64,000 nt of DNA. Source: Acidovorax sp. sic0104. GTDB lineage: Bacteria > Pseudomonadota > Gammaproteobacteria > Burkholderiales > Burkholderiaceae_C. Made by a program: the position numbers and the translations under genes. A model generated the notes under the pieces. It was not told the origin of the DNA. It saw only the letters and a list, made by a program, of their open reading frames with translations, and did not search any database. Of this stretch, positions 1 through 7,683 are shown piece after piece (position 1 is the stretch's first letter; the number at the start of each line of letters is the position of its first letter). The stretch spans positions 110,441 through 174,440 of the forward strand of contig NZ_JAHUWH010000012.1 of NCBI RefSeq assembly GCF_019219095.1, given 5' to 3'.

Positions 1-109
1 CGTAGCCCGCCATGCCCGACACGCGGGCGGCTTTGACGATGGCCTCCGACGGCGGGAACACGCGGTTCTCAACCAAAACGGACTCGATCGCGGATGTGGG
101 CGCACTCAT
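1..109 (-). CDS. acs: Acetyl-CoA synthetase, N-terminal fragment
   Basis: Only the first 36 codons lie in the window; the gene continues beyond position 1. The readable N-terminus begins MSAPTSAIESVLVENR and contains VFPPSEAIVKAARVSG, which is the usual start of AMP-forming acetate-CoA ligase in Comamonadaceae. The enzyme activates acetate to acetyl-CoA through acetyl-AMP in the cytoplasm. The start codon at 109 has a GGAGA-type ribosome site just upstream. The gene is divergent from the YqhA-like gene; the roughly 300 bp between them (110-411) must hold both promoters, but I see no recognisable operator. The catalytic domains are outside the window, so the call rests on the N-terminal signature alone. 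Confidence 0.8.
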   Translation of the reverse strand, partial: MSAPTSAIESVLVENRVFPPSEAIVKAARVSGMAGY

Positions 110-411
110 GGTTTGTCTCCTGGTTTTTGATGGAATCGGGGCCTGAAGAACAGGCCACGCCGGACCGCTCGGCCTGCGGCCCCCAGAGGCCGCGCTTTGC
201 GCAGTGTCGTTGCCCGTCCTGTCGAATTTGTGCGGTACTGTCGGCGGCAGCACTTACAAGCCACTGACTGGCGCGAAGCTTACAAGGTGCGCGTTTCTCA
301 AGGCCTGACGTCCTTCTGCACAGTATGCGCTGGGGCGCAGCGCACCCGGCCCAGGAGGGTGTCATGCGCTTCTTCTAGAATCGTGCGACCTGATCTCTCC
401 CCACCCTGCCC

Positions 412-1020
412 ATGTCGCTTCCCCCCAAATCCGGCACGCCTGCCGCGCTGCGCCCGCTTCCATCCCTGATCTTCGCCAGCCGCTGGCTGCAGTTGCCGCT
501 GTACCTGGGGCTGATTCTTGCGCAGGCCGTCTATGTCTTTCACTTCTGGGTGGAACTCGTCCACCTGATCGAGGCGGCGTTCGGCAACACGGCAGCGCTC
601 AAGTCGCTGGTCTCCAGCATCGGCTACAAGAGCGACTTCGAGGTCACCGCCCTCAATGAAACCATCATCATGCTGGTGGTGCTGGCGCTCATCGACGTGG
701 TGATGATCTCCAACCTGCTGATCATGGTGATCGTGGGCGGGTACGAAACCTTCGTCTCGCGCCTGCACCTGGAAGACCACCCCGACCAGCCCGAGTGGCT
801 GAGCCACGTGAACGCCTCGGTGCTCAAGGTCAAGCTGGCCACCGCCATCATCGGCATCAGTTCCATCCACCTGCTCAAGACCTTCATCAACGCGGCCAAC
901 TATGACATCAAGGTGCTGATGTGGCAGACCATCATCCACGTGGTGTTCCTGCTGAGCGCGCTGGCCATTGCGGCGACGGACCGGCTCATGTCGCACTCCG
1001 CCCCCCCTGCGCGCCACTGA
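412..1020 (+). CDS. YqhA/UPF0114 family inner-membrane protein
   Basis: A 202-residue integral membrane protein with about four hydrophobic segments: roughly residues 25-45, 75-105, 140-160 and 170-190. The long run around [20 protein letters not shown] followed by [17 protein letters not shown] is characteristic of the YqhA (UPF0114, TIGR00645) family. No biochemical role is firmly known for the family. The gene stands alone, divergent from acs, and is closed by a strong hairpin terminator 38 bp downstream. Length fits the family (160-200 residues), with an N-terminal extension of about 20 polar residues. Confidence 0.85.
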   Translation: MSLPPKSGTPAALRPLPSLIFASRWLQLPLYLGLILAQAVYVFHFWVELVHLIEAAFGNTAALKSLVSSIGYKSDFEVTALNETIIMLVVLALIDVVMISNLLIMVIVGGYETFVSRLHLEDHPDQPEWLSHVNASVLKVKLATAIIGISSIHLLKTFINAANYDIKVLMWQTIIHVVFLLSALAIAATDRLMSHSAPPARH

Positions 1021-1058
1021 ACACCAAGGCAGGCAACGTCGCCCCATCGCTCCCCCAA

Positions 1059-1091
1059 TGCAAAAAGGCCGCCCCGTGCGGCCTTTTTGCA
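1059..1091. terminator. Bidirectional hairpin terminator after the YqhA-like gene
   Basis: A perfect 14-bp stem (TGCAAAAAGGCCGC pairing with GCGGCCTTTTTGCA) and a 5-nt loop. The T/A tracts are built into both arms, so it can work in either direction. It ends the upstream gene and insulates the dioxygenase operon. Confidence 0.85.
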
Positions 1092-1133
1092 TGGTGGGGC
1101 GGATCGCCAAGCGCGTCGAGGCTCTCTTTTATG

Positions 1134-1191
1134 GAGTGAAAATAGCCTCTTCCGCTTGATGGGAAAGCGACAGCAGCTATTAAATCTATAG
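1134..1191 (-). repeat. Dispersed repeat family A, copy 1
   Basis: Read on the minus strand it has the pattern AATAGCTGCT, CGCTT, a variable spacer, AAGCGG, then GAGGCTATTTTCA. Similar copies occur at about 5046-5100, 19521-19576, 31627-31682 and 56163-56226. The CGCTT/AAGCG core is a small inverted repeat. It lies between a terminator and the dioxygenase gene. No ORF is inside it; it looks like a short interspersed element of Comamonadaceae. Confidence 0.7.
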
Positions 1192-1274
1192 CGTCCCGAG
1201 GCAACGCGGGCACTCCCCAATTTCTCCTCAATCGGCCGGCACAGTGCAGTCCATACCCACCTGAAGGAGAACCC

Positions 1275-2141
1275 ATGGACCGCACCACCGACATCGCCGC
1301 CACCGTGCAGGCGCCCGCCAACCGCCGCTTTGCGCTGAACGCGCTGGGCTCACTGGGCGTTGCCACGCTGCTGGGCTGCGGGGGCGGAAGCAGCGACAGC
1401 GAGTCCACCGACACCAGCGGCACAACCACCGGGACAACCACCAGTACAGGCACAGGGACAACCACCGGCACGGGAACAGGCACGACCACCACCAACACCT
1501 GCGCGGTCGTGCCCGAGGAAACCGCCGGCCCCTACCCCGCCGACGGCTCCAACGCCAGCAACAACAGCTACAACGTGCTGGCGCTCAGCGGCATCGTGCG
1601 ATCGGACATCCGCACCTCCATCGGCTCGTCCACGCAGGTCAGCGGCGTGCCCTTCACCATCACCATCACGCTGACCAACACCAATGCCAACTGCGCGGCG
1701 CTGTCCGGCTACGCCATCTACCTGTGGCACTGCACGCAGGACGGCAACTACTCGGTCTACAGCTCCAACAACATCGCCGACAACTACCTGCGCGGCGTGC
1801 AGGCCACGGACGCGAACGGCACCGTCACCTTCACCACCATCGTGCCGGGCTGCTACGCCGGCCGCATGCCCCACATGCACCTGGAGGTCTACCGCAGCCT
1901 GGCCGCCGCCAGCAATGCCAGCAACAAGATCAAGACCACCCAGCTGGCCTTTCCCACCGCGCTGCTGAGCAGCATCTACAACGCCAATTCCGGCTACAGC
2001 GCCAGCGTGCGCAACCTGGCCTCCATCACCTTCGCCACCGACAACGTCTTCAGCGACGGCACCGCGCTGGAGATGACCACCATGCAGGCCAACAGCGGCG
2101 GCGGGTACTCGGCCCACATCACGATCTCTGTGGCCGCGTAG
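1275..2141 (+). CDS. Exported intradiol ring-cleavage dioxygenase-like protein
   Basis: 288 residues. The N-terminus has twin arginines and a hydrophobic stretch ending at a cysteine (NRRFALNALGSLGVATLLGC), which suggests Tat export and/or lipidation. A Gly/Thr/Ser-rich linker (about residues 38-75) follows, then a beta-rich domain starting ETAGPYPADG. That motif, YAIYLWHC, NYLRGVQ and PHMHLEVY match the intradiol dioxygenase fold. In characterised enzymes the ferric iron is held by two Tyr and two His; candidate ligands here are the tyrosines near YLWHC and GCYAGR and the histidines of PHMH. Secreted members have no settled substrate, so catechol cleavage is inferred only from the fold. It is the first gene of an apparent unit running through the small periplasmic protein into baeS-baeR. 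Confidence 0.75.
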   Translation: MDRTTDIAATVQAPANRRFALNALGSLGVATLLGCGGGSSDSESTDTSGTTTGTTTSTGTGTTTGTGTGTTTTNTCAVVPEETAGPYPADGSNASNNSYNVLALSGIVRSDIRTSIGSSTQVSGVPFTITITLTNTNANCAALSGYAIYLWHCTQDGNYSVYSSNNIADNYLRGVQATDANGTVTFTTIVPGCYAGRMPHMHLEVYRSLAAASNASNKIKTTQLAFPTALLSSIYNANSGYSASVRNLASITFATDNVFSDGTALEMTTMQANSGGGYSAHITISVAA

Positions 2142-2241
2142 GCGCCACAGGCACCACAGGCACCTTCGACAGCCCGGCGGCGCGCGCCGGTTCTGGCCAG
2201 TGCGCCGCACCTTCTTTCCACCAACCCCAGGAATACACACC

Positions 2242-2548
2242 ATGATTCTTAACGCCCTTGCCCGCCGTGCACAGGCCTTCGCTGCGCTCGCAGCCGTGCT
2301 GGCCGCCATGTCTGTCCGCAGCACCCGCGCTGGCACAAGCCCAGGGCCGCCAGGGCCCGCCCGCACCGCCGCCCGAGGCATACGCAGCCTGCAAGGGCCG
2401 GGCGGAAGGGACCAGCGTCACGCTGACCATGCCGGACGGCAAATCGCTCCCGGGCACATGCCGCACAATGGACGGCACCCTCGTGGCCATGCCCGCAGGC
2501 GGGCCCGGTGGCCCCGGCGGTGCGGGCGGCCCGCCCCCTGCCCGCTGA
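2242..2548 (+). pseudogene. Small exported protein, reading frame broken inside the signal peptide
   Basis: The ATG at 2242 opens a good signal sequence (MILNALARRAQAFAALAAVL) but in that frame the rest is low-quality Arg/Pro sequence. The plausible mature protein lies in the next frame: an AAPALAQAQG cleavage region around 2320-2345, then EAYAACKGRAEGTSV, MPDGKSLPGTC and a Gly/Pro-rich tail ending at TGA 2546-2548. Joining the two needs one base skipped between about 2300 and 2325. The mature part would be about 70 residues with two cysteines, as in small periplasmic proteins next to envelope stress systems. It is either a real frameshift mutation or a sequencing error. It sits 34 bp before baeS in the same unit. 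Function unknown. Confidence 0.55.
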
Positions 2549-2582
2549 CCCTGCCGACACGCTGCCGCAGCCCCGCTGACCG

Positions 2583-4139
2583 ATGCCCCACCTCACCCTG
2601 CACCGCAAAGCCTTCCTCGCCCTGGCCGCCCTGCTGGTGGCCTTGCTGCTGATCTTCGCGGGCTTTTCGCGGCTGGGGCTGCAGCGCGGCCTGGGGCCGT
2701 ATGTGGCAGAGATCGAGCTGGCCCGCATGGACTGGCTGGCCGAGCGGCTGCAGGCCCACCACACCCAGGTGGGCGGCTGGGAGACGCTGCGCAACCAACC
2801 CGGCCTGTGGGGCCGGCTCAGCCACCCGGGCGGCGGTCCGCGCAGGCCCGGCAGCAGCGACACTGGCGGCGGTTTCGGCCCCCCGCCCGACGGACCGCCG
2901 CCCGAGCAGCGGGGCAACGGGCCGGGCAGCAATGGAAGCACGCCCCCCCGCATGGGCGCAGTGGCCGACGACCGTCCGCCCCAGCCCCCAGAGCGGCATC
3001 CCAATGACCTCTACCCCCGGCTGGGCCTTGTGGACGCGCAGGACCGGCTGGTCGCTGGCAGCGCACCGCAGCCCGGAGGCGCACGGCTGGCCTTGCGCGG
3101 CGCCGACGGGCACACCCTCGGCCACCTGGTGCTCGCGCCACCGCAGGGTGTGCGCAGCGAGGCCGACCAGGCGTTCCTCGCGCAGCAGCTGGGCTTCGTC
3201 GTATGGACCGGGCTCGCGGGGCTGGTGCTCGCGCTGCTGCTGTCGGGCTGGCTCGCGCGGCGCTGGCTCGCCCCCGTCGAGGCCCTGGCCCACGGCGCGC
3301 GCGACATTGCGCAGGGCCACCTGCACACCCGCGTGCCCGTGCACGGCAACGACGAGCTGGCCCACCTCGCCCGCACCTTCAACACCATGGCCGAGCAGCT
3401 CGCCAGCATCGAGGCTTCCCGCCGCCAGTGGCTGGGCGACGTGGCCCACGAGCTGCGCACCCCCCTGGCCGCCATGCGCGCAGAGATCGAGGCCGTGCAG
3501 GACGGCGTACGCCCCTTCGACGACAAGACCGCGCTGCGCCTGCACCGCCAGGTAATGCGGCTCATCCAGTTGGTAGGGGATCTGCGCGCCAGCCTGGACG
3601 CCGCGGGCACCAGCGCACCGTCGGCCCAGGTGCCCGTGCACCCGCTGTCGCTGCTGGCCGAGGCGCTGGCGTCCATGCGCCCGCGGCTGGCACAGGCCCG
3701 CATCGCCGTGGACACCGCAGGGCTCCATGCCTTGGCCACGCAGTCGCCCGCACCGCTGGTGAAAGGCGACGCGCAGCAGTTGCACCAGGTGTTCCTGAAC
3801 CTGCTGGAAAACAGCCTGCGCTACACCGACGCGGGCGGGCAACTGCGCATCGCCGCATTCGAAGCACAGGCGCCGGACAGCGCACCGCTGCTGCGCGTGC
3901 AACTGGACGACAGCGCCCCCGGCGTGCCCGCGCATGAGCTGCCCCGCATCTTCGAGCGCCTGTACCGCGCGGAGACCTCGCGCAACCGCGACCATGGCGG
4001 CTCGGGCCTGGGCCTGGCCATCTGCCGCGCCATCGTGCTCGCGCACGGCGGCACGCTGACGGCCGACGCATCGCCCCTGGGCGGGCTGCGCATCACGCTG
4101 GACCTGCCGCTGCTCGACAACCCGCCCCCCACCCCGTGA
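2583..4139 (+). CDS. baeS: BaeS-type envelope-stress sensor histidine kinase
   Basis: 518 residues. TM1 is at about 11-35, followed by a periplasmic sensor region (36-202) with an unusually Gly/Pro-rich insert near 80-135. TM2 is near 203-228, a HAMP linker follows, then the HisKA motif DVAHELRTPLAAM with phospho-acceptor His289. The ATPase domain has an N box (LNLLENSLRYTD) and a G box (GSGLGLAICRAIV). It should autophosphorylate and pass phosphate to the response regulator starting 1 bp downstream. Domain order and motifs fit BaeS, the kinase of the BaeSR envelope/efflux response. The periplasmic insert is the part least like the family and may reflect a different signal. Confidence 0.85.
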   Translation: MPHLTLHRKAFLALAALLVALLLIFAGFSRLGLQRGLGPYVAEIELARMDWLAERLQAHHTQVGGWETLRNQPGLWGRLSHPGGGPRRPGSSDTGGGFGPPPDGPPPEQRGNGPGSNGSTPPRMGAVADDRPPQPPERHPNDLYPRLGLVDAQDRLVAGSAPQPGGARLALRGADGHTLGHLVLAPPQGVRSEADQAFLAQQLGFVVWTGLAGLVLALLLSGWLARRWLAPVEALAHGARDIAQGHLHTRVPVHGNDELAHLARTFNTMAEQLASIEASRRQWLGDVAHELRTPLAAMRAEIEAVQDGVRPFDDKTALRLHRQVMRLIQLVGDLRASLDAAGTSAPSAQVPVHPLSLLAEALASMRPRLAQARIAVDTAGLHALATQSPAPLVKGDAQQLHQVFLNLLENSLRYTDAGGQLRIAAFEAQAPDSAPLLRVQLDDSAPGVPAHELPRIFERLYRAETSRNRDHGGSGLGLAICRAIVLAHGGTLTADASPLGGLRITLDLPLLDNPPPTP

Positions 4140-4140
4140 C

Positions 4141-4845
4141 ATGAACCACCGCATCCTCGTCGTCGAAGACGAACCCGACATCGCCGCCATCGTGGTGGAC
4201 TACCTGCGCCACGCGGGCTACGCCGTGGAACACCAGGCCGACGGCCGCGCGGCCCTGGCCAGCATGCTGGCCGCGCCGCCTTCGCTGACCCTGCTGGACA
4301 TCATGCTGCCGGGCATGGACGGCCTGGAGGTGCTGCGCCAGGCCCGCCGCCACACCCAGCACCCCATCATCATGCTCACCGCCCGCGTGGAAGAGGTGGA
4401 CCGGCTCATCGGGCTGGAGCTGGGCGCCGACGACTACATCTGCAAGCCGTTCTCGCCGCGCGAAGTGGTGGCGCGCGCCAAGGCCGTTCTGCGCCGCACC
4501 GCCGCCGCGCAGGAACCCGCGCCCGGCACGACCACCACCGTGGCCGCGCTGGTGCTGGACGAACTGCACTGGCAGGCCACGCTGCACGGCACGGCCCTGG
4601 GACTCACACGGCGCGAGTTCCGGCTGCTGCAGGTGCTGGCGCGGCAGCGGGGGCGCATCTTCTCGCGCTCGCAGCTGCTGGACCAGGCCTATGACGACAC
4701 GCTGGACGTGAACGAGCGGGCCATCGACAGCCACATCAAGAACCTGCGCAAGAAGCTCAAGGCGGCCAGCGCGGACGGCAGCGACTGGATCCGGTCCGTG
4801 TACGGCGTGGGCTTTGCGCTCGACCCGACGCCCCCCGAGCAATGA
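4141..4845 (+). CDS. baeR: BaeR-type OmpR/PhoB-family response regulator
   Basis: 234 residues. The receiver domain (about 5-118) has acidic residues EDEPD, phospho-acceptor Asp53 in LLDIMLPGMDG, and the conserved Lys in ICKPFSPRE. A winged-helix DNA-binding domain follows (about 135-230) with LTRREFRLLQVLA and ending VYGVGFALD. It starts one base after the baeS stop, so the two are translationally linked. BaeR proteins activate drug-efflux and envelope genes. The RND pump 24 kb away is a possible but unproven target; no BaeR box was identified. Confidence 0.88.
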   Translation: MNHRILVVEDEPDIAAIVVDYLRHAGYAVEHQADGRAALASMLAAPPSLTLLDIMLPGMDGLEVLRQARRHTQHPIIMLTARVEEVDRLIGLELGADDYICKPFSPREVVARAKAVLRRTAAAQEPAPGTTTTVAALVLDELHWQATLHGTALGLTRREFRLLQVLARQRGRIFSRSQLLDQAYDDTLDVNERAIDSHIKNLRKKLKAASADGSDWIRSVYGVGFALDPTPPEQ

Positions 4846-4911
4846 CGGATGAGGCCGGGTGATGCCGGATGACGCGGATTTGCAGTCGATCATTCAACAC
4901 CTTCAATACCG

Positions 4912-4966
4912 GTCGGGCTGAGCCTGTCGAAGCCCTGCGCAGCGCTTCGGCAGGCTCAGCCCGAAC
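4912..4966. repeat. Dispersed palindromic repeat family B, copy 1
   Basis: Two arms face each other: GTCGGGCTGAGCCTGTCGAA and, about 10 nt later, a near-complement ending GGCTCAGCCCGAAC. They form a strong imperfect hairpin. Single or double arms recur near 47852 and at 56252-56348. It behaves as an extragenic palindrome of the REP type. Confidence 0.8.
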
Positions 4967-5045
4967 GGTTTTGTGTGCCCATGAAAATCCTGGAGTGCAG
5001 TGCGGGCAGGCTTCCCAGGCAGCCCGGCTGGCCTATTCTTGAACG

Positions 5046-5100
5046 CTATATTTTTTATAGCTAATAACGATTTACCAGCAAGCGTTAGAGCACATTTTCA
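5046..5100 (+). repeat. Dispersed repeat family A, copy 2
   Basis: Contains TTTTTTATAGCTAATAACG, a central region, then AAGCGTTAGAGCACATTTTCA, matching the other family A copies in plus orientation. It lies in the 390-bp spacer (4846-5234) between baeR and topoisomerase IB; apart from copy B1 the rest of that spacer shows nothing recognisable. Confidence 0.7.
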
Positions 5101-5234
5101 ACGGATTCTCGGCCCCTGTGCAAACCCGGCCTTCGGGCGGCGTCTCACCCGTTGGCTCGCACCGCACCTACACCGGCGATGCGCATTCGCGGTTGTGATC
5201 GAAAGCCTCTTCCCCACGGCTTTGCACACTGCCC

Positions 5235-6437
5235 ATGTCCCGCCCGTCCAGCACATCCCGCACGATCGACACCGCCACGCCAAGGCCTCCAATCCCCCGG
5301 CCCACCCGGCTTCCCGGAGGGATGGTGTACGTCACGCCCGCGCTCCCGGGGCTGACCCGTGTGGCGGCGGGCGACAAGAAATTCCGCTACCGCCAGCCGG
5401 ACGGCCAGTGGCTCAGCGACGAGGAAGAGATTGCACGCATCCAGCGCCTGGCCATTCCGCCTGCCTATACCGATGTGTGGATCTGCCCGCTGCCCAACGG
5501 CCACCTGCAGGCCACGGGGCTGGACGCACGCGGGCGGCGCCAGTACCGCTACCACCCTGAATGGCGCCTGCAACGCGACGAGGGCAAGTTCGAGCACATG
5601 CAGGCCTTCGGCCGCGCGCTGCCCCGTATCCGCGCCCGCGTGGCGCGCGACCTGGCGGCGCAGCGCAAGGGTGGACCGCTCACGCGCACCATCGTCCTGG
5701 CCACGCTGGTGCGGCTGCTGGACACCACCTTCCTGCGCGTGGGCAACGAGGAGTACGCGGCCACCAACAAGTCGTACGGCCTGACCACGTTGCGCACCCG
5801 CCATGTGAAGGTGCAGGGCAGCCAGCTCCGGCTGCGTTTTCGCGGCAAGAGCGGCGTGCAGCAGGAGGCCGAGCTGGACGACCCGCGCGTGGCCCGCGTG
5901 GTGCGCCACTGCCAGCAACTGCCCGGGCAGGAGCTCTTCCAGTACGAGGACGAGGACGGCGCTCTGCACACCGTGGGCTCGGGGGACGTGAACGACTACT
6001 TGCGCGAGATCACGCACAGCGCCGCCGATGCACAGGGCGACCCGTTCACCGCCAAGGACTTCCGCACCTGGCACGGCACCACGCAGGCGCTGGAACTGAC
6101 CCGCCTGGCCTGCACGCGCACCGGCACGGCAGATACCGACGATGCAGGCCGCAAGAGCGCGCGCTTCAGCGCAAAGGCCATCCTGGCGGAGGTGGCGCGC
6201 CAGCTGGGCAATACACCCGCAGTGTGCAAGAAGTCCTACGTGCACCCCGCGGTGCTGGAGCTGGGCTCGCGCCTGGCCTCGGATGCAGGGCCGGGCATGC
6301 AGGAGGTGTGGGAGCGCATCGGCGGCGCCGCATCCCCCCGGGGCCTGAGCGCTGCCGAGCGGCGGCTGCTGGCCTTTCTGCGCAAGCCCCGCGGGCCGCG
6401 CCGGTCCCGCCGGGCGCGGGGCAAGGCCAGGGACTAG
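5235..6437 (+). CDS. DNA topoisomerase IB (eukaryote/poxvirus type)
   Basis: 400 residues. An N-terminal beta-rich domain (GDKKFRYRQPDG, DVWICPLPNGHLQATG, DARGRRQYRYHPEW) is followed by the catalytic domain typical of bacterial type IB enzymes. Visible active-site elements are the Arg of LLDTTFLRVGNEEYA, the Lys of RFRGKSG, the Arg and His of DFRTWHGT, and nucleophile Tyr335 in CKKSYVHPAV. These enzymes relax positive and negative supercoils by a 3'-phosphotyrosine intermediate without ATP. Bacterial copies are sporadic accessory genes. The first ~25 residues are Pro/Arg-rich and may not be conserved. The start ATG at 5235 is the only good one before the conserved PGGMVYVTP block. Confidence 0.9.
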   Translation: MSRPSSTSRTIDTATPRPPIPRPTRLPGGMVYVTPALPGLTRVAAGDKKFRYRQPDGQWLSDEEEIARIQRLAIPPAYTDVWICPLPNGHLQATGLDARGRRQYRYHPEWRLQRDEGKFEHMQAFGRALPRIRARVARDLAAQRKGGPLTRTIVLATLVRLLDTTFLRVGNEEYAATNKSYGLTTLRTRHVKVQGSQLRLRFRGKSGVQQEAELDDPRVARVVRHCQQLPGQELFQYEDEDGALHTVGSGDVNDYLREITHSAADAQGDPFTAKDFRTWHGTTQALELTRLACTRTGTADTDDAGRKSARFSAKAILAEVARQLGNTPAVCKKSYVHPAVLELGSRLASDAGPGMQEVWERIGGAASPRGLSAAERRLLAFLRKPRGPRRSRRARGKARD

Positions 6438-6544
6438 GCACAGGTTGCACCACGTCGTGGTGTCGCGCACGTGCCGCGCCAGGATGTCGCGCCAAGGGAT
6501 GCCTCGCTAAACTGGCCGGCTGCGCTCACCTCCAGTCTGCCGCC

Positions 6545-7336
6545 ATGACCTTTGCCGCCCTTGCCCTGCCTGAGCCTGCCAGCCCCTTGGCCGACCGCCA
6601 CCAGCAGCGCCCGTTTCTGAGCCAGACCGAGCGCGAGGCCATCAACCGGGGCCGCTGGTTCGCCGCGCTCACGCCTTCGCTGCGGCACGACATCTTCCGG
6701 CTGGGGCGCGTCACGCGCTACGCGCACGGCCAGATGATCGTGGAACAGGGCGACCTGGCGCAGGACTGGTTCGCCTGTGCCAGCGGCGCCATCCGGTTTC
6801 GGCGCACCACGCCCTCGGGCAAGCAGGTGACGCTGGCCTATGTGGAGCCCGGCATCTGGGTGGGCGAGGCCGAGGTGCTGCACCGTGGTCCCAACACCTA
6901 CGACGCGCACGCTCACGGCCCCACCACGGTGCTGAGCGTGGCCGAGGGCGTGTTCCGACAGCTGCTGCGCGAGCACCCCGAGTTCGGCGAAGCCCTGCTC
7001 ACGCTGCAGGCGCGGCGCATGCGCTACCTGTACTGGATGATGGAAGACATGGCCACCCTGCCCCTGCGTGCGCGGCTGGCCAAGCAGCTGCTGCACGTGC
7101 TGCGCCGCTTCGGCGAGCGCGCCGCCGTGCCCGGCCAGCGCGGCGCCATCGGGCTGTCGCTGGTGCAGGACGAACTCGCGCAGCTGCTGGGCGGCTCGCG
7201 CCAGCGCATCAATGTGGAGCTCAAGTGGATGGAGCGCGAGGGCATCATCGGCATCCACCAGCGCAGCATCGTGGTCTACCAGCAGGAGCAGCTCGAGGCG
7301 CTGGCACAGCAGGAAGTGACGCAGCACGGCGACTGA
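6545..7336 (+). CDS. Crp/Fnr-family transcription regulator
   Basis: 263 residues from the ATG at 6545. A cyclic-nucleotide-binding-like beta-roll spans about 35-150 (HGQMIVEQGDLAQDWF, PGIWVGEAEVLHRG). The dimer helix includes RMRYLYWMMEDMATLPLRAR. The C-terminal helix-turn-helix is in SLVQDELAQLLGGSRQRINVELKWMEREG. There is no N-terminal cysteine cluster, so it is not an oxygen-sensing FNR itself, and the cNMP pocket is too diverged to name a ligand. It stands alone downstream of topoisomerase IB. Target genes are unknown; FNR-type boxes elsewhere in the window (46969, 47012) are more likely read by a canonical FNR homologue. Confidence 0.85.
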   Translation: MTFAALALPEPASPLADRHQQRPFLSQTEREAINRGRWFAALTPSLRHDIFRLGRVTRYAHGQMIVEQGDLAQDWFACASGAIRFRRTTPSGKQVTLAYVEPGIWVGEAEVLHRGPNTYDAHAHGPTTVLSVAEGVFRQLLREHPEFGEALLTLQARRMRYLYWMMEDMATLPLRARLAKQLLHVLRRFGERAAVPGQRGAIGLSLVQDELAQLLGGSRQRINVELKWMEREGIIGIHQRSIVVYQQEQLEALAQQEVTQHGD

Positions 7337-7683
7337 GCCCGGGCCACATCCGTGGCGCGGGCCATGGCGCCGGGTGGGCGTGTCTGCCTGCACACGCCCA
7401 CCCTCGCAACGCCCTCCCCGCCCTGGCGTCTTCTCCCCCGCTCTCTTCCTCTCTCTTTTTTGACTTCCTGCATCGGCTGCACTTTTCGCCAGCCCTGCGC
7501 GCCAGGGATCTTCTGCACGAATCGAGCTGCCAAGGGTGCGCTGCGGATAGGGATGGACTGCAAGGCGCACAACGCAGCAATAGCTGCAGCCATTGCGAGT
7601 GTTTGCAACGCCGCAGGCCATCCGAAACCGCAGATGCACACGGGGCGATGATTCGTGCAGAGAGTCCCTGGAGCCGTGCCGCC
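7337..7683. other. Gene-free spacer with a 12-bp inverted repeat
   Basis: No credible ORF. Two facing copies of TCTGCACGAATC (7512-7523 and, inverted, 7650-7661) bound about 150 bp with no coding signal. This could be a small non-autonomous element or a relic; no target duplication is evident. The T-rich stretch around 7440-7462 may contribute to transcript ending after the Crp/Fnr gene. Confidence 0.35.
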
